From a virus: a DNA stretch of 24,978 nt. Shown in pieces: positions 1 to 5,115 of the stretch. The notes under the pieces are model-generated. The model searched no databases. It was not told the origin of the DNA and saw only the letters and a list, made by a program, of their open reading frames with translations. Each line of letters begins with the position of its first letter. The first letter of the stretch is position 1. Location: the IMG/VR virus record IMGVR_UViG_3300033149_002977, positions 1 to 24,978 of that record; one strand, 5' to 3'. Both the position numbers and the translations under genes were made by a program.

Positions 1-176
1 AGTTTAGAATTTGTAATTGCAAAATGAAAAAGGGGGATAGTATTGAAGTTGTTGATTATGGCTCTGGGAGTGCTGATTATTCTATAAAATTTAAAAATTT
101 AAGACTCCCAAGATATTATTTTAGTTGTAGTTATTGGTGGTTTAAAAAATGTATGGAAGAAATTGAAGAGATTTAA
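1..176 (+). CDS. 3' end of a hypothetical gene (partial, enters from the left)
   Basis: The frame whose codons begin at base 3 is open from the left edge to TAA at 174-176, giving about 57 residues rich in aromatic and charged residues. An internal ATG at 24-26 could start a 50-residue protein, but no Shine-Dalgarno sequence precedes it, so I read this as the tail of a longer gene beginning outside the window. It ends in an acidic helix-like stretch (MEEIEEI). The next gene follows after 21 bases with its own strong ribosome-binding site, in the dense layout of a phage small-gene block. No family is recognised. Confidence 0.55.
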   Translation, partial: FRICNCKMKKGDSIEVVDYGSGSADYSIKFKNLRLPRYYFSCSYWWFKKCMEEIEEI

Positions 177-197
177 AATTAATGAAAGGAGGTAAAA

Positions 198-389
198 ATG
201 AGTAAAAAAGATTTGGAAAAGGAAGTGTTATTTCTGTATGAAAAATACAGAGATAACTCTCCTTATGTTAACCTCAATATAATAAGGGATTTAATTGCAA
301 AGGAAATTCAATTGAACTGGAATAAAAATAGGTATGAAAAAGCAAGAGAATATGTTGGTGATATTTTATTCAAAAACGGATTAGTTTGA
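198..389 (+). CDS. Small hypothetical phage protein, 63 aa
   Basis: A strong ribosome-binding site (AAAGGAGG at about 184-191, 6 bases before ATG) fixes the start at 198. The product is mostly charged and helical (MSKKDLEKEVLFLYEKY...), with no membrane segment, cysteine motif or catalytic pattern that I can see. The size and predicted helices would fit a small DNA-binding or regulatory protein, but nothing identifies one. It sits between a partial gene and the 10-residue-repeat protein, all on the same strand with short gaps, so co-transcription is likely. The function is unknown. Confidence 0.7.
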   Translation: MSKKDLEKEVLFLYEKYRDNSPYVNLNIIRDLIAKEIQLNWNKNRYEKAREYVGDILFKNGLV

Positions 390-410
390 ACAGTAGAAAG
401 GAGGTTTAAA

Positions 411-1409
411 ATGTGTAAATTTTTCCGTTGTCTAATAACAAAAGATAGGGTTTACTGGAATAGGAATACTGATTCTCACGAGGATATAATTACTATGTAT
501 AGATTAAAGGATAATGAAGTTGATTTGGTAAGAGTAGAGTTGCTTCCGATTGATGGAGATGTCTTTAACTTGAATCGTGAGAATTGGAAGTTAGAAATTG
601 ACCAAGACATTTTACCTGTTTGGTTCGAAAAATCTCTCTATGAGGATGAGGTTTTTAAAGCGTTTAGTAGATGTGTAGAAAATGCTTTTTTAATTGGAAA
701 AGAAAGGAGAGTAATTAACAGTGGAAGATGGTTTATAAAGGATTCAAAAATTTCTTATATTTGCGGGAATGCAAAAGTTGAAATTATTGATGGAAATAGT
801 GAAGTTTTAATGATAGGTGATGATGTAAGGGTAAATACCATAAAAGGAAATACTGAAATTGAAGAAATACAAGGTGATGTTTTTATTCATAATATTCAAG
901 GAAGTTCGATAGTAAATTCTATATCTGGATATGTTTTTGTAGGTTCTATAAAAGAGAATACAAAAGTAAATTTTATTAATGGAAATGCTCGCATTGGGGA
1001 TATATGTGAGAATGCAGAAATTGTGTCTATTAGCCATAATGCGTATATTCATAGGATTTATGGAAATGTTATAATACATACTATTAATGGATATGTTAGA
1101 GTAAAATTTGTTGAAAGGGATGTAAAGATTGATTCTGTTTCTGGAAATGCTTGTGTGGGGATTATAGGTGAGGATGTTTTTTCTGAAAAGGGAGATAAAT
1201 ATGGTGTTGTTATTAATGAAGTTTCTGGAAATAGTTTCGTAGATGCTTTTAGTGGAACTTTTATTGAAAGAGTATTAGGAAATGCAGTAATAAGAGCGTA
1301 TAAAGAATCAGAAGTGAAATCTGTATTTGAAGATGCTGTTGTTATTGATATGCGAAATCATAAAATATCAATGCATTTGTATCCTTATATAGGAGGGAAA
1401 AATGGATAA
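411..1409 (+). CDS. Decapeptide-repeat, probable beta-solenoid protein, 332 aa
   Basis: The start is set by AAAGGAGG ahead of ATG 411. Residues 1-105 form a globular N-terminal domain containing the pattern SHEDII (about 22-27) followed by VRVELLPIDGD. From about residue 118 to 300 the protein is a regular ten-residue repeat in which G-N/D-A/V-x-I/V positions recur (for example GNAKVEIIDG, GNARIGDICE, GNVIIHTING). Alternating hydrophobic residues with Gly/Asn turns at a fixed period are typical of beta-solenoids such as pentapeptide- and hexapeptide-repeat proteins. From memory, proteins with this N-terminal domain and GNA repeats are widespread and uncharacterised in phage metagenomes; I could not check this. 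Roles that fit the fold include DNA mimicry or a binding surface, but neither is shown here. The gene lies in the small-gene block, away from the virion genes. Confidence 0.8.
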   Translation: MCKFFRCLITKDRVYWNRNTDSHEDIITMYRLKDNEVDLVRVELLPIDGDVFNLNRENWKLEIDQDILPVWFEKSLYEDEVFKAFSRCVENAFLIGKERRVINSGRWFIKDSKISYICGNAKVEIIDGNSEVLMIGDDVRVNTIKGNTEIEEIQGDVFIHNIQGSSIVNSISGYVFVGSIKENTKVNFINGNARIGDICENAEIVSISHNAYIHRIYGNVIIHTINGYVRVKFVERDVKIDSVSGNACVGIIGEDVFSEKGDKYGVVINEVSGNSFVDAFSGTFIERVLGNAVIRAYKESEVKSVFEDAVVIDMRNHKISMHLYPYIGGKNG

Positions 1410-1546
1410 AAAACAATATTTGCAGTTAACCCACCTATATGGTTTTTTGCTTATTACAACTAGGGGGAGTATAATAAAAAAGGAAAGAAAATGCTCTTAA
1501 TTATCTTAAAAGAATTAGTGGAATAGTTCAAAGACATTCAGAGTAA
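1402..1546 (+). pseudogene. Small ORF, probably frameshifted (32 aa intact part)
   Basis: AGGAGGG sits 4 bases before ATG 1402, overlapping the last codons of the repeat protein. The intact reading gives 32 residues (MDKKQYLQLTHLYGFLLITT...) and stops at TAA 1498-1500. In the +1 frame, directly after an A-rich run (about 1473-1490), a coherent helical sequence continues (NALNYLKRISGIVQRHSE) to TAA 1544-1546. Joined, the two halves look like one protein of about 50 residues. The shift could be a deletion, a sequencing error in the A-rich run, or programmed frameshifting; the A-rich tract does not separate these. The role is unknown. Confidence 0.4.
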
Positions 1547-1607
1547 TTAGAATATAAAATATTTATTAGAGAATTTATTAATTATCTTAAATGAAAGGAG
1601 GTAAATT

Positions 1608-2096
1608 ATGCGTAGAAAAAATGAAAGAATTTATAACAATTTAAAGAAGGTTTTAGAATCAGAAGATTTAAGTAAATTAAGTAAAGAATCTTATGAGTTT
1701 CTTCATCTTCATTGCGGTTATATTCCTATGTTTCATAAATATGGATTTATTCAAAGTTGGAAAGATGACTTATCTTCTTTTGTTAATGCTTTTATAGAAA
1801 ATTATGAATGGCTTGTAAGACATAATTATATTGATAATCCTAATAGATTTCTTTTTGATAGAAACACTCCTGATTTTCATAAAAATGAACTTATGAAAGA
1901 CTTATATGTATTGTTTATTCAGAATAGAGATAGAATTGAACATAATGAGAATGCGAAGAAACAGAAGGAAGATATACAGGAGATAGTTAACCTAATGGAC
2001 AAACACGGAATTAAGATTATACAGAAAGAGAATGGGAAATATCTTGTTGACAATGCGTGGTATTTTGAAGCAGAAAGAAAGGAGGCATTGAAATGA
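1608..2096 (+). CDS. Hypothetical phage protein, 162 aa
   Basis: AAAGGAGG before ATG 1608 fixes the start. The protein is helical and charged, with a central aromatic/His-rich segment (FLHLHCGYIPMFHKYGFIQSW at about residues 31-51, quoted here only as a landmark) and a basic-acidic helical second half. The C-terminus ends KYLVDNAWYFEAERKEALK. I see no membrane segment, signal peptide or zinc motif. The stop overlaps the next gene's start as ATGA (2093-2096), which implies translational coupling. Phage genomes often carry a protein of this size with a similar HCG-containing segment, but I know no assigned function. Confidence 0.75.
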   Translation: MRRKNERIYNNLKKVLESEDLSKLSKESYEFLHLHCGYIPMFHKYGFIQSWKDDLSSFVNAFIENYEWLVRHNYIDNPNRFLFDRNTPDFHKNELMKDLYVLFIQNRDRIEHNENAKKQKEDIQEIVNLMDKHGIKIIQKENGKYLVDNAWYFEAERKEALK

Positions 2097-2344
2097 AGTA
2101 TAAAATAGCAAGTGAATTTAGTTATTGTAAACCCTTACATATTTCAGGCTTTTTGACTAATGAAAGGATTAGGCTTGGTGGCATAAAGACATTTACATTC
2201 TATACTTGTAAGATAAATGAATTTAGTTTAAATGGGAATTGGTTTGAAGATAATTTGAGTAAATATAGAACATTTGGAGTAATTGTTATTAAAAGATTAG
2301 AAACGGAAATTTATATAGTTATTAATATCTTTAAGAAAATATAA
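2093..2344 (+). CDS. Hypothetical protein, 83 aa
   Basis: Its ATG overlaps the stop of the preceding gene by four bases, and the ribosome-binding site (AAAGGAGG, about 2079-2086) lies inside that gene, so the two are probably translationally coupled. The product is beta-rich and hydrophobic at its C-terminus (GVIVIKRLETEIYIVINIFKKI), with two cysteines that are not spaced as a metal site. No family is recognised. It could be a small single-domain protein of the early block; nothing more can be supported. Confidence 0.6.
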   Translation: MKYKIASEFSYCKPLHISGFLTNERIRLGGIKTFTFYTCKINEFSLNGNWFEDNLSKYRTFGVIVIKRLETEIYIVINIFKKI

Positions 2345-2360
2345 ATAACAGGAGGGAAAA

Positions 2361-2447
2361 ATGAAAGAGAAAATCATAACAATTATAATCTATATCATTA
2401 CATTCATTTTAATCCTTTTAGTAGGTTATATTAGTGGAACTAATTAG
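2361..2447 (+). CDS. Tiny single-span membrane protein, 28 aa
   Basis: CAGGAGGG ends 4 bases before ATG 2361. The 29 codons encode MKEKI followed by about 20 hydrophobic residues rich in Ile, Leu and Val, then a short polar tail ending at TAG 2445-2447. The basic N-terminus and single hydrophobic helix suggest an inner-membrane peptide. It lies in the small-gene block, and the next gene's ribosome-binding site begins right after its stop. Phages often encode such peptides for lysis control or superinfection exclusion; there is no direct evidence for either here. Confidence 0.5.
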   Translation: MKEKIITIIIYIITFILILLVGYISGTN

Positions 2448-2460
2448 AAAGGAGGTAAAA

Positions 2461-2616
2461 ATGATAACAAAGAAAGATTACATTCTTTTCGCAAATGCTG
2501 TTAAAGAATTAAATAATCTTGAAAAAGAGATTGTATTAGAATTTCTGGTTAATTTTTTTAAAAATAATTATTCAAATTTCAACGAAGAAGAGTTTAGAAA
2601 GGAGGTAAAACTATGA
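2461..2616 (+). CDS. Small conserved-type phage protein, 51 aa
   Basis: I chose ATG 2461 because AAAGGAGG lies immediately upstream (about 2448-2455). The frame is open back to a GTG at 2434, but that would overlap the previous gene and has no ribosome-binding site. The layout MxTKKDY...FANAVKEL...EKEIVLEF...NFNEEEFRKEV resembles a small helical family common in phages (N-terminal TKKDY, C-terminal FD/NxExF), recalled from memory and not checked. It has no known function. The stop overlaps the next start as ATGA (2613-2616). Confidence 0.6.
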   Translation: MITKKDYILFANAVKELNNLEKEIVLEFLVNFFKNNYSNFNEEEFRKEVKL

Positions 2617-2855
2617 ATAACATAAGATTTAGAATTTATTATAGGAAACCAAAGCAAGTAAAATACACTCAATTGGAAAATATTGACGAAAACTATACTG
2701 ATTATATTTACAACCAAAATCCAACGGAGACACTAATAGGTTATTTGTCTGATTGGCAATTTGAAGGAACATTGAAACCAGGAGAATATTATGCTGAATA
2801 TGAATATGATAAAGAAAGAATAATATCAAAATCAAGGGTAATAATAATTAAGTGA
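2613..2855 (+). CDS. Hypothetical protein, 80 aa, last gene of the small-gene block
   Basis: ATG 2613 overlaps the preceding stop, and an AAAGGAGG site lies at about 2597-2604. The protein is Tyr- and charge-rich with probable beta-strands (RFRIYYRKP near the start, EYYAEYEYDKERIISKSRVIIIK at the end). No membrane segment or metal motif is visible. It is followed within 17 bases by a strong hairpin with T-runs, so it is the last gene of the transcription unit that enters from the left. The function is unknown. Confidence 0.6.
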   Translation: MNNIRFRIYYRKPKQVKYTQLENIDENYTDYIYNQNPTETLIGYLSDWQFEGTLKPGEYYAEYEYDKERIISKSRVIIIK

Positions 2856-2871
2856 TTTAGTCTTAATTTAT

Positions 2872-2911
2872 AAAAAGGGTTATAGATGAAATACTCTATA
2901 TCCCTTTTTTT
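2872..2911 (+). terminator. Rho-independent terminator, probably bidirectional
   Basis: A 15-base arm at 2872-2886 pairs with 2895-2909 with one mismatch around an 8-base loop. The arms carry A5 on the left and T-run on the right, so it could act from both directions. It closes the small-gene block. Confidence 0.8.
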
Positions 2912-3166
2912 ATCCCCCCATCCTGTCAACTTGTCTCTTTTTTCTTTAACTCCAATAAAAACAAATCATCCGTTTCTAATAATCCTGTCATTATGTCAGT
3001 GTTTTAAACGAGGTTTCAGTTAGGTATAGGTAAGTGGGATAAAATCAAGGGATTATACTATCTTTCACTTTCAAATGTGAATTGTATTGTATTGAAGATT
3101 GTGTTGTGTTTGGCGTGATTGTAAAACTAATAAAAACAATAAATTGTGGTATATGTAAAAAATGGC
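2912..3166. other. Intergenic stretch with one imperfect direct repeat
   Basis: I see no supportable ORF on either strand. A 16-base imperfect direct repeat (ATCCTGTCA, three variable bases, TGTC) occurs at 2920-2935 and 2982-2997, matching at 13 of 16 positions. The stretch leads into the candidate promoter of the following small gene and could hold an operator; nothing else is evident. Confidence 0.4.
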
Positions 3167-3195
3167 TTGATTTTTTCTTTTTTTGTTATTATATT
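3167..3195 (+). promoter_or_regulatory. Candidate sigma70-type promoter
   Basis: TTGATT (3167-3172) and TATATT (3190-3195) are separated by 17 bases, about 50 bases before the next gene. The region is T-rich, so a chance match is possible. The same stretch also nearly matches the Bacteroidetes -7 element (TAnnTTTG). Confidence 0.4.
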
Positions 3196-3251
3196 TTGTC
3201 AGCAATTTTTTAGTTCTTTTAAAACCTTAAAATAGGAAGGGGGTGTATAAT

Positions 3252-3437
3252 ATGAAGGGATATTCTTACAAAATTCAAGGTAATCAATTGATTATTACAG
3301 TTGATTTGAATTCTAATCTTGGTCAATCTCAATCGGGTAAATCTACACTTATTGCAAGTTCATACGGCAAGGATGTGATTGCTCATAAGGGACAGGTTAT
3401 TAATCTCAATATTAATGTTTACAAACCTAACCGTTAA
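3252..3437 (+). CDS. Small conserved-type protein with SGKSTLIAS segment, 61 aa
   Basis: ATG 3252 is preferred over an in-frame GTG at 3243, because the purine-rich site GGAAGGGGG (about 3235-3243) overlaps the GTG and is well spaced for the ATG. The product is a short beta-rich domain: KIQGNQLIITVDL, then QSGKSTLIASSYG, then a C-terminal strand ending NVYKPNR. The GKST string looks like a P-loop, but 61 residues cannot hold an NTPase. I recall a widespread small family with the pattern SxSGKSxxxASTxG and no known function. The gene stands alone with its own candidate promoter and terminator, which suggests independent regulation. Confidence 0.65.
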   Translation: MKGYSYKIQGNQLIITVDLNSNLGQSQSGKSTLIASSYGKDVIAHKGQVINLNINVYKPNR

Positions 3438-3454
3438 TCAAGCAATTCAAAAAC

Positions 3455-3484
3455 AGCCCGGGTCATTTGGCTCGGGCTTTTTTG
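3455..3484 (+). terminator. Rho-independent terminator
   Basis: AGCCCG (3455-3460) pairs with CGGGCT (3473-3478) around a 12-base loop, followed by a run of six T. It ends the 61-residue gene 18 bases after its stop codon. Confidence 0.85.
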
Positions 3485-3571
3485 TTTTCTGGCAGGTAAA
3501 TCGTTTTACTACGCTTGCTGGTGCAATTTTTTAGTGTAAGATATATGAAACTATGGCTTTTTGTTTTCTAT

Positions 3572-3600
3572 GGCTCTCAGGCGTTCCTGGGGGCTTTTTT
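3572..3600 (+). terminator. Hairpin with T-run, terminator-like
   Basis: The arms at 3572-3581 and 3586-3595 form 10 pairs including three G-T pairs around a CGTT tetraloop, followed by T6. No gene lies just upstream, so it may be a second-chance terminator or the end of an untranslated RNA. Confidence 0.65.
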
Positions 3601-3616
3601 ATGCTCGGATAGATTG

Positions 3617-3662
3617 AAAAATGCGTTTTAAGGCGTCTATCAGGCTCGCTGGTGCATTTTTA
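3617..3662. terminator. Inverted repeat AAAAATGC/GCATTTTT, possible bidirectional terminator
   Basis: The perfect 8-base arms at 3617-3624 and 3654-3661 enclose a 29-base loop. Flanking A and T runs would allow termination in either direction. It is weaker than the two hairpins to its left. Confidence 0.4.
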
Positions 3663-3782
3663 GAAGGCTGGTAATGGTTTTATATGGTTTTTGAGACAAA
3701 CGGGCTGTATGAGGCGTTTTTGAGCGTTTTTTGAAGGTTTTGTTGTTTTATGACTGCTCATTACTTATTTATTATATTTGTT

Positions 3783-3963
3783 CCCGCTTTATTTATCATA
3801 TCTATCATTATCATATCTATTATTATCTTATCTATCACTTTATTTATTGCATCTATTATACACTTCACTATTCACATCTTCTATTTTATTATTTTACATT
3901 TATATCCTATTATTTTACATTTATATCATATTGAATTAAAATTGAGAAAACAAAAAAAGCGGG
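3783..3963. repeat. Nearly G-free tract with 15-bp tandem repeats, flanked by an 8-bp inverted repeat
   Basis: CCCGCTTT (3783-3790) and AAAGCGGG (3956-3963) are perfect inverted repeats. Between 3787 and 3932 the + strand has a single G, at 3849. Inside are three tandem 15-base units (3794-3808, 3809-3823, 3824-3838) of consensus TATCATATCTATYAT. There is also a 20-base exact direct repeat at 3887-3906 and 3908-3927 with a 21-base period. The layout recalls an iteron array beside an easily melted region, as at some replication origins, but no initiator gene is visible. Confidence 0.6.
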
Positions 3964-4084
3964 CTGGTATTATAAATTGAATAAAAACAAGCACTTGCAA
4001 AAGGTTGAGGCACATTGACGCCCGCGTGTGAAATCGTAATGGTTTGTTCCAATCCCCAATATAAGTCTAAATTTCACTTTTTGG

Positions 4085-4160
4085 TAGGGTGGTATATAAG
4101 AATATTTCAAAAAAGAATTCTTATTTAAGTTTCAAATAGGGTGGTATGGTAAAATATTTC
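4085..4160 (+). repeat. Paired 24-bp imperfect direct repeats (TAGGGTGGTAT...ATATTTC)
   Basis: Copies at 4085-4108 and 4137-4160 share an exact 11-base left half and the end AATATTTC or AAATATTTC, at a 52-base spacing (about five helical turns). A 10-base palindrome, AAGAATTCTT, lies between them at 4113-4122. This looks like paired protein-binding sites upstream of the membrane-protein/terminase genes. Confidence 0.5.
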
Positions 4161-4287
4161 TGGTGTAAAAGGGGGGAAATGTAAATAGTTGTTATTATTG
4201 AAATTAGGGTAAAGGGGGTAAAAAACAAGGGAACAAAAGGGGGATTTATGTGTTAAAGAGATAGGGATAGTATAAGGAGAAGTGTAA

Positions 4288-4533
4288 ATGTATTTGGGAA
4301 TAGTATTGAATGTGTTGGTATTTTTTTGTTTAGTGTTTATATTTTTTTGTTATCTTATATTGAGGCGGATTTATATGGTTATAGTGAGGGGGTATAGAGC
4401 GGAGAGAGAGAATAGGAAAAGGAATACGGAGATGGCACAGGATATAGAATATTTGAAGAACAATGTGCTTACGGAGGAGGAAAGAATTGCGATTGAGAAA
4501 AGTAAAATATTTGGGGGGTTAGATGATTATTAA
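4288..4533 (+). CDS. Small membrane protein, 81 aa
   Basis: AAGGAG lies about 10 bases before ATG 4288. Residues 3-25 are a strongly hydrophobic segment (Leu, Val, Phe, two Cys). It is followed by RRIYMVIVRGYRAERENRKRN, so the positive-inside rule puts the polar C-terminal helix (acidic, coiled-coil-like, ending FGGLDDY) in the cytoplasm. The size and layout could suit a holin, antiholin or accessory assembly protein, but no sequence mark identifies one. It stands alone between the long non-coding stretch and the repeat array before the terminase genes. Confidence 0.65.
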   Translation: MYLGIVLNVLVFFCLVFIFFCYLILRRIYMVIVRGYRAERENRKRNTEMAQDIEYLKNNVLTEEERIAIEKSKIFGGLDDY

Positions 4534-4546
4534 TATTACATCAAGA

Positions 4547-4658
4547 ATTAAAACTATTACAGAAAATTAAAATCATTACGATTAGAGTTATTATAATTAG
4601 AACTATCATATAGATAATAACGATATAAATAGTAGTAATAAAAGGTTAGAACTGTTAT
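4547..4658 (+). repeat. Five 14-bp degenerate direct repeats upstream of terS
   Basis: Copies start at 4547, 4566, 4581, 4596 and 4645, with consensus RTTARAAYTRTTAY. Three spacings are close to 15 bases (19, 15, 15) and the last copy sits 49 bases on, just before the terminase small subunit gene. In several phages the small terminase binds repeated sites near its own gene (pac or cosB), so this is a candidate packaging site. AT-richness makes chance similarity possible. Confidence 0.5.
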
Positions 4659-4679
4659 AAGATAAATACAGGATAAACT

Positions 4680-5099
4680 ATGGGTAAATTCACAGATGAA
4701 GAGTTAATAGATGTGATAGAACAGAACCCGCTTGCGACTTATGAAGATATAGGGAAAATATTAGGGGTGACGAAGCAAGCAATTGCGTTAAGAGTGAAGC
4801 AATTGGGCGGGAATGGTGAGATAGAAAAGCAGGTGCATTCTTATTGCAAGCGGAATGCTTATAAATACATAAAATATCTGGAACGAGAAGCAGAAAAAGG
4901 TAAAGTAGATGCTATAATAAAACTTCTTGAAATGGGTGGAATATATGTGCCGAGGAGTAAATCTGAACAGAAGGTAGAGTCAAAGGGGTTGATAGATATA
5001 AAAGTTAGTCGTGTGGATATAAAGCGGGCGTTGAAATCCGAAAGAAAAGCGAAAAGGATAAGGAAAGATAAACTGAAAGAAATCCCTGTTGCAAATTAG
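4680..5099 (+). CDS. terS: Putative terminase small subunit (TerS), 139 aa
   Basis: TerS recognises the packaging site on concatemeric phage DNA and hands it to the large subunit. Residues 5-43 form a helix-turn-helix of the expected type (DEELIDVIEQ...ATYEDIGKILGVTKQAIALRVKQLG). Residues 50-90 are helical (probable oligomerisation region), and the C-terminus is very basic (SERKAKRIRKDKLKE). The length is normal for TerS. The assignment rests on the HTH plus position: its stop is 17 bases before the large subunit gene. AGGA about 7 bases before ATG 4680 is the only ribosome-binding site. An HTH regulator is the main alternative. The repeat array directly upstream could be its binding site. 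Confidence 0.7.
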   Translation: MGKFTDEELIDVIEQNPLATYEDIGKILGVTKQAIALRVKQLGGNGEIEKQVHSYCKRNAYKYIKYLEREAEKGKVDAIIKLLEMGGIYVPRSKSEQKVESKGLIDIKVSRVDIKRALKSERKAKRIRKDKLKEIPVAN

Positions 5100-5115
5100 A
5101 TAATTAGATGACGAA

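Larger units (their letters stand above)
3517..3663 (+). repeat. Imperfect direct repeat GCTGGTGCA(A)TTTTT(T)AG
   Basis: Two near-identical copies lie at 3517-3534 and 3648-3663, differing only by one A and one T in the homopolymer runs. Both sit in the hairpin-rich part of the non-coding stretch, and the second overlaps the right arm of the hairpin at 3617-3662. Confidence 0.6.
3485..4287. other. Largest non-coding stretch: hairpins, tandem repeats, skewed base composition
   Basis: No credible gene is seen on either strand over about 800 bases, unusual for so compact a genome. From left to right it holds two further hairpins with T-runs (3572-3600 and 3617-3662), an almost G-free tract with tandem repeats (3787-3932) bounded by an 8-base inverted repeat, an inverted repeat GTGAAAT/ATTTCAC followed by T5 (4028-4082), paired 24-base direct repeats, and a G-rich tract before the next gene. 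The position between the small-gene block and the packaging genes would suit a replication origin, a packaging site or a late control region. No tRNA was found. Confidence 0.6.

Noticed and set aside
3300-3345. P-loop NTPase in the 61-residue protein (GKST)
   Set aside because: The protein is far too short for a nucleotide-binding fold and lacks a Walker B; the string fits a small conserved beta-domain instead.
3750-3980. Hydrophobic 76-residue ORF (and a Tyr/His-rich one in another frame) over the repeat tract
   Set aside because: Both arise from the almost G-free repeats, have no well-spaced ribosome-binding site, and show low-complexity Ile/Phe or Tyr/His composition, as expected from translating TATC-type repeats.
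4028-4082. CRISPR-like or tRNA-like element around GTTTGTTCCAATCCCC
   Set aside because: The sequence occurs once, so there is no repeat-spacer array. The T-loop lacks the conserved purine after TTC and no cloverleaf can be drawn. Only a weak GTGAAAT/ATTTCAC hairpin remains.
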